Shown here: positions 7,265 to 9,961 of the stretch, piece after piece
How positions within the stretch are numbered: the stretch's first letter is position 1
How the letters are laid out: the number at the start of each line of letters is the position of its first letter
From: Lachnospiraceae bacterium
Lineage (GTDB): Bacteria; Bacillota_A; Clostridia; Lachnospirales; Lachnospiraceae
Direction: 5' to 3'
Assembly (NCBI GenBank): GCA_017613055.1
Contig: JAGAES010000009.1
Coordinates: 1-9,961, forward strand
DNA length: 9,961 nucleotides
Program-made: the position numbers and the translations under genes
The notes under the pieces: model-generated
Seen by the model: only the letters and a program-made list of their open reading frames with translations
Told to the model about the DNA's origin: nothing
The model's database searches: none

Positions 7265-8872
7265 TCAGCCGCAATACTTACGAAGCGTCTTCCGGATTGC
7301 TCCCTTACCGGAATACAGCTCCTTTACCATCCCTTCAATCTTCTCCCCGAGACCGATATCATAAAGGTCAACGGCGAAGATATCCTTTCTCGAATAAAGT
7401 GCCCTGAGGGTTGAATAATCATTCTCCCCGCCGAGCGTATACCCTTCCGTAATCTTCTTAAGTTCCGAAAGCATCGGATCGGACGACTGCTCAAACGCTT
7501 CACCCTCGTCCGTAAGACCGCTCAGATAACGCGCATAGCCCGCAAGCACGAGAGGAATCAAAGTAAGCGGGGACAAATCAAGCCCGTCCCGCTTATATGC
7601 CTTAAGCGTCTCTCCGAAGCGGATCGGAAGCTTCTGCGACGTGTCGGTCGCAATACGCTGCGGCGCATCCGGCATAAACGGATTCGGAAGCCTTTTCGTC
7701 AATACATCGTTGATGAATTCCTTCGGTCTTATGATGCCCGGGTCGACAACGACCGGCATCGCCTCGTTATACCCCATCTTCGTGATCAGGCTGACGAGCT
7801 CCGGATCCTTCATTTCTTCGGAAATCTTCGTATAACCGAGCATGCAGCCGTAGATTGCAAGCGCCGTATGCAACGGATTCAGACAGGTGCAGACCTTCAT
7901 CTTCTCGACCTTGTCGACGGTCTCGCGGTCAGCGTACAGAACGCCTGCCTTCTCAAACGCGGGACGTCCGTTCGGGAACGTATCCTCAACGGCAAGGTAT
8001 TCGGTTTCCTCTGCATTTACGAAAGGCGCCGTATACGTATTCCGGCTCGTTACAATCAAATCGGTATCCGTAAAGCCGTCCGCAGAAAGCATCGCACGGA
8101 CCGTATCGTCCGGACGGGGCGTGATCTTATCAATCATGCTCCACGGAAACGTCACGTGATCCGGATCGGAAAGATAATCGCAGAAGCCCTTCTTCACGAT
8201 TCCCTTCTCTTCCCATGTCTTTGCGTATGTCATGACGGCTGCCTTCAGCTTGTCGCCGTTATGCGAGCAGTTGTCCATCGAGGACATCGCAACCGGATAA
8301 GCGCCCGCAAGGAAGCGGTCATATAAAAGCGCCGTCACCTTTCCCATAATGAGAACCGGCGCAAGTCCGCGGTTTTCAAGGTCTTCCTTCGCAACCGGCG
8401 AAAGGTTTCCGTCCGGTCCGGTCAGCGAATACCCCTTCTCGGTAATCGTAAACGTCACCATCTGCAGGCTCTTCTTACGGAAAATGTCACGCAGTCTTTC
8501 AAAATCCGGCGAAGCCATATCTCCCTTTAAGGATTCGGCCACGCTTCCGATGACCTTCTTCCGAACCGTTCCGTCGGCCTTAAGAACCGCAAGCAGGCTC
8601 AGGTTATCAAACGGACGGTAAGCCTTATCAATAATCTCGTAATCAAAGCCCTCGCATACGATGACGCCGCGGTCGGTTTCGCCTTCGTTCAACATCCGGT
8701 CGAGAAAAGCGGCCGGAAATGCACGGAATATGTTGCCCGCTCCGAAATGAATCCAGACCGGATTTTCCTTCGTTCTTTCGATCATCGCATCACGGTCGTA
8801 CTTCGGAAGCTCGTAGCCCTTTGCTTCCCATACGGCGCGGTTTTCGGGTTTTACAATATCAACCAGTTTCAT
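7265..8872 (-). CDS. uxuB: Mannitol dehydrogenase family oxidoreductase, probable D-fructuronate reductase (UxuB-like)
   Basis: The likely reaction is NADH-dependent reduction of D-fructuronate to D-mannonate, the step before UxuA in glucuronate breakdown. The protein is a 535-residue member of the polyol-specific long-chain dehydrogenase family. The N-terminal Rossmann domain has HFGAGNIFR (GAGNIFR at about 44-50) for the dinucleotide. VTFTITEKGY and SSMDNCSHNGDK are further family segments. The catalytic region is KVCTCLNPLHTALA, with Lys326, Asn332 and His335 as candidate active-site residues. The ATG at 8872 (MKLVDIVKPEN) is preferred because AGGAG lies eight bases upstream; the in-frame ATG at 8893 would add seven residues but has no well-placed site. 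The uxuA stop is 23 bases upstream, so the pair forms an operon and supports the substrate assignment. Other polyol or uronate substrates (tagaturonate, mannitol) are less likely but not excluded by sequence alone. Confidence 0.88.
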   Translation of the reverse strand: MKLVDIVKPENRAVWEAKGYELPKYDRDAMIERTKENPVWIHFGAGNIFRAFPAAFLDRMLNEGETDRGVIVCEGFDYEIIDKAYRPFDNLSLLAVLKADGTVRKKVIGSVAESLKGDMASPDFERLRDIFRKKSLQMVTFTITEKGYSLTGPDGNLSPVAKEDLENRGLAPVLIMGKVTALLYDRFLAGAYPVAMSSMDNCSHNGDKLKAAVMTYAKTWEEKGIVKKGFCDYLSDPDHVTFPWSMIDKITPRPDDTVRAMLSADGFTDTDLIVTSRNTYTAPFVNAEETEYLAVEDTFPNGRPAFEKAGVLYADRETVDKVEKMKVCTCLNPLHTALAIYGCMLGYTKISEEMKDPELVSLITKMGYNEAMPVVVDPGIIRPKEFINDVLTKRLPNPFMPDAPQRIATDTSQKLPIRFGETLKAYKRDGLDLSPLTLIPLVLAGYARYLSGLTDEGEAFEQSSDPMLSELKKITEGYTLGGENDYSTLRALYSRKDIFAVDLYDIGLGEKIEGMVKELYSGKGAIRKTLRKYCG

Positions 8873-8880
8873 GGAACTTG

Positions 8881-8885
8881 CTCCT
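8881..8885 (-). promoter_or_regulatory. Ribosome binding site deciding the uxuB start
   Basis: AGGAG on the minus strand lies eight bases before the ATG at 8872 and inside the longer reading from 8893. It favours the shorter protein. Confidence 0.65.
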
Positions 8886-8895
8886 GTAATCATAC

Positions 8896-9961
8896 TTATT
8901 CGGCGGCTCCGCTCTTTTTAATTGCTTCCCAAAGCCCGTTCAGGTAAGCGACGCCGAGCGCCCGGTCATAAAGCCCGTAACCGGGTCTTGCCTGCTCGCC
9001 CCAGATCATGCGGCCGTGGTCGGGACGGATAACGCCGTCGAATCCGACCTCCTGCAGAGCCTTTACAATCTCATACATATCGAATTGTCCGTCCGAGGAA
9101 AGATGACTGCTCTCATGGAACACGCCGGGTGCCTCGAACTTGATGTTCCGAAGGTGCGCAAAATGAATCCGCGGCGCAATCTTCGGGTTTCTTATTACCT
9201 TCGGCAGGTCGTTCTCGAGATTCGAACCGAGCGAACCGGTGCAAAGCGTAAAGCCGTTACAGATGCTCGGATTCAGCGAAGCGATTGTTTCAAGCGCCTT
9301 CTCGCTCGTCACGATACGCGGAAGCCCGAATACGCTCCATGCGGGATCGTCGGGATGCACCGCCATTTTAATCCCGTACTTTTCGCAGGTCGGCATGATG
9401 CCGTCGAGGAAATACTTGAAGTTGTTCATCAGATCCTCTGCGGTAACGCCCTTATATTTTTCGAAAAGCTCTTTGATTTCGTCCTTCCGCTCGGGTTCCC
9501 AGCCCGGAAGAATGAATCCGCCGCTCGCATTCTCCATGCGCTCAAACATCGTATTCGGGTCGATTCCGTCAATCAGGTTCGAATCATACGCAAGAGCGGT
9601 CGAACCGTCCGGAAGCGGCATCGCAAGGTCGGTTCTCGTCCAGTCGAAAATCGGCATGAAATTATAGCATACAAGATGAATGTCATTCTTGCCGCATGCT
9701 TCGAGAGACTTGCAGTAATTCTCGATGTACATGTCCCTGGTCGGTGCGCCGAGCTTAATGTCCTCATGCACGTTAATGCTCTCGATACCGATCAGCTTAA
9801 GTCCGGAGGCTTCCACCTCATCCTTCAGTTCCTTTACCTGTTCAAAGGTCCATGCAATTCCGCACGGAACCTTATGCAGCGAAGAGATTACGCCGGTCAC
9901 GCCGGGAATCTGACGAATCTGGCTCAATGTTACGCTGTCCAGATCCTTTCCGTACCATCGA
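8896..9961 (-). CDS. uxuA: D-mannonate dehydratase, lacking about the first six codons (outside window)
   Basis: UxuA dehydrates D-mannonate to 2-keto-3-deoxy-D-gluconate in the cytoplasm, using a divalent metal. The visible 354 residues match the family from near its N-terminus to the end: VCYNFMPIFDWTRTD, MAVHPDDP, FTLCTGSLGSN, IHFAHLRN and RPDHGRMIWGEQARPGYGLYDRALG. The expected metal ligands are present: His (codon 9355-9357), Cys (9241-9243), His (9154-9156) and Asp (9019-9021). The frame stays open to the right edge and reads RWYGKDLDSVTLSQIRQ, matching the RWYG start region of Bacillus and E. coli UxuA, so the TTG at 9927 is not the start. The real one should lie only about six codons beyond the window. 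The length would then be about 360 residues, as in Bacillus subtilis. It is the first gene of the visible run and is followed after 23 bases by uxuB. Its promoter and any hexuronate operator are outside the window. Confidence 0.95.
   Translation of the reverse strand, partial: RWYGKDLDSVTLSQIRQIPGVTGVISSLHKVPCGIAWTFEQVKELKDEVEASGLKLIGIESINVHEDIKLGAPTRDMYIENYCKSLEACGKNDIHLVCYNFMPIFDWTRTDLAMPLPDGSTALAYDSNLIDGIDPNTMFERMENASGGFILPGWEPERKDEIKELFEKYKGVTAEDLMNNFKYFLDGIMPTCEKYGIKMAVHPDDPAWSVFGLPRIVTSEKALETIASLNPSICNGFTLCTGSLGSNLENDLPKVIRNPKIAPRIHFAHLRNIKFEAPGVFHESSHLSSDGQFDMYEIVKALQEVGFDGVIRPDHGRMIWGEQARPGYGLYDRALGVAYLNGLWEAIKKSGAAE

Noticed and set aside
6756..7364. Plus-strand open frame of 202 codons across the start of the membrane MutS paralogue and the end of uxuB
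   Set aside because: It is antisense to two well-supported genes, and its product resembles no family.
1..9961. Search for mobile elements, CRISPR repeats, tRNA or rRNA genes and riboswitches
   Set aside because: Coding sequence fills nearly all of the window, gaps are at most 63 bases, and no transposase, regularly spaced repeat or structured RNA was seen.

Overview
The window comes from a Gram-positive bacterium, most likely of the Clostridia (Lachnospiraceae-like). The reasons are closest recognisable protein relatives of Bacillus/Clostridia type (PgcA-type phospho-sugar mutase, Gram-positive type UxuA, a mannitol-dehydrogenase-family UxuB), strong GAGG/GGAGG ribosome binding sites, and a membrane-anchored MutS relative of the kind I associate with Clostridia. 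Base composition is moderate (by eye about half G+C) and looks even across the window. The taxonomic call is inference.

All seven genes lie on the minus strand and cover almost the whole window; no gap exceeds 63 bases. In transcription order (right to left) they are: uxuA (mannonate dehydratase, 5' end beyond the right edge), uxuB-like oxidoreductase, a membrane-anchored MutS-family ATPase, rnhA (RNase HI), mutS (mismatch recognition), a leaderless GH26-like glycosidase, and pgcA (phospho-sugar mutase, 3' part beyond the left edge). The gaps are about 23, 20, 5, 63, 45 and 35 bases. No gap holds a convincing factor-independent terminator, so the genes may be read as one or a few overlapping transcripts.

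Functionally there are two themes. Sugar metabolism sits at both ends: uxuA and uxuB are consecutive enzymes that join D-fructuronate to 2-keto-3-deoxygluconate through D-mannonate, the GH26-like protein looks like a retaining beta-glycosidase acting inside the cell, and pgcA interconverts hexose phosphates. Nucleic-acid maintenance sits in the middle: mutS and rnhA are housekeeping genes, and beside them is a MutS-type ATPase that has lost the mismatch-reading domain and gained membrane segments. mutL, the usual partner of mutS, is not next to it here.

Most of the window is ordinary. The two items most worth a second look are the membrane MutS paralogue and the leaderless GH26-like enzyme. 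No RNA genes, insertion sequences, CRISPR arrays or prophage genes were seen.
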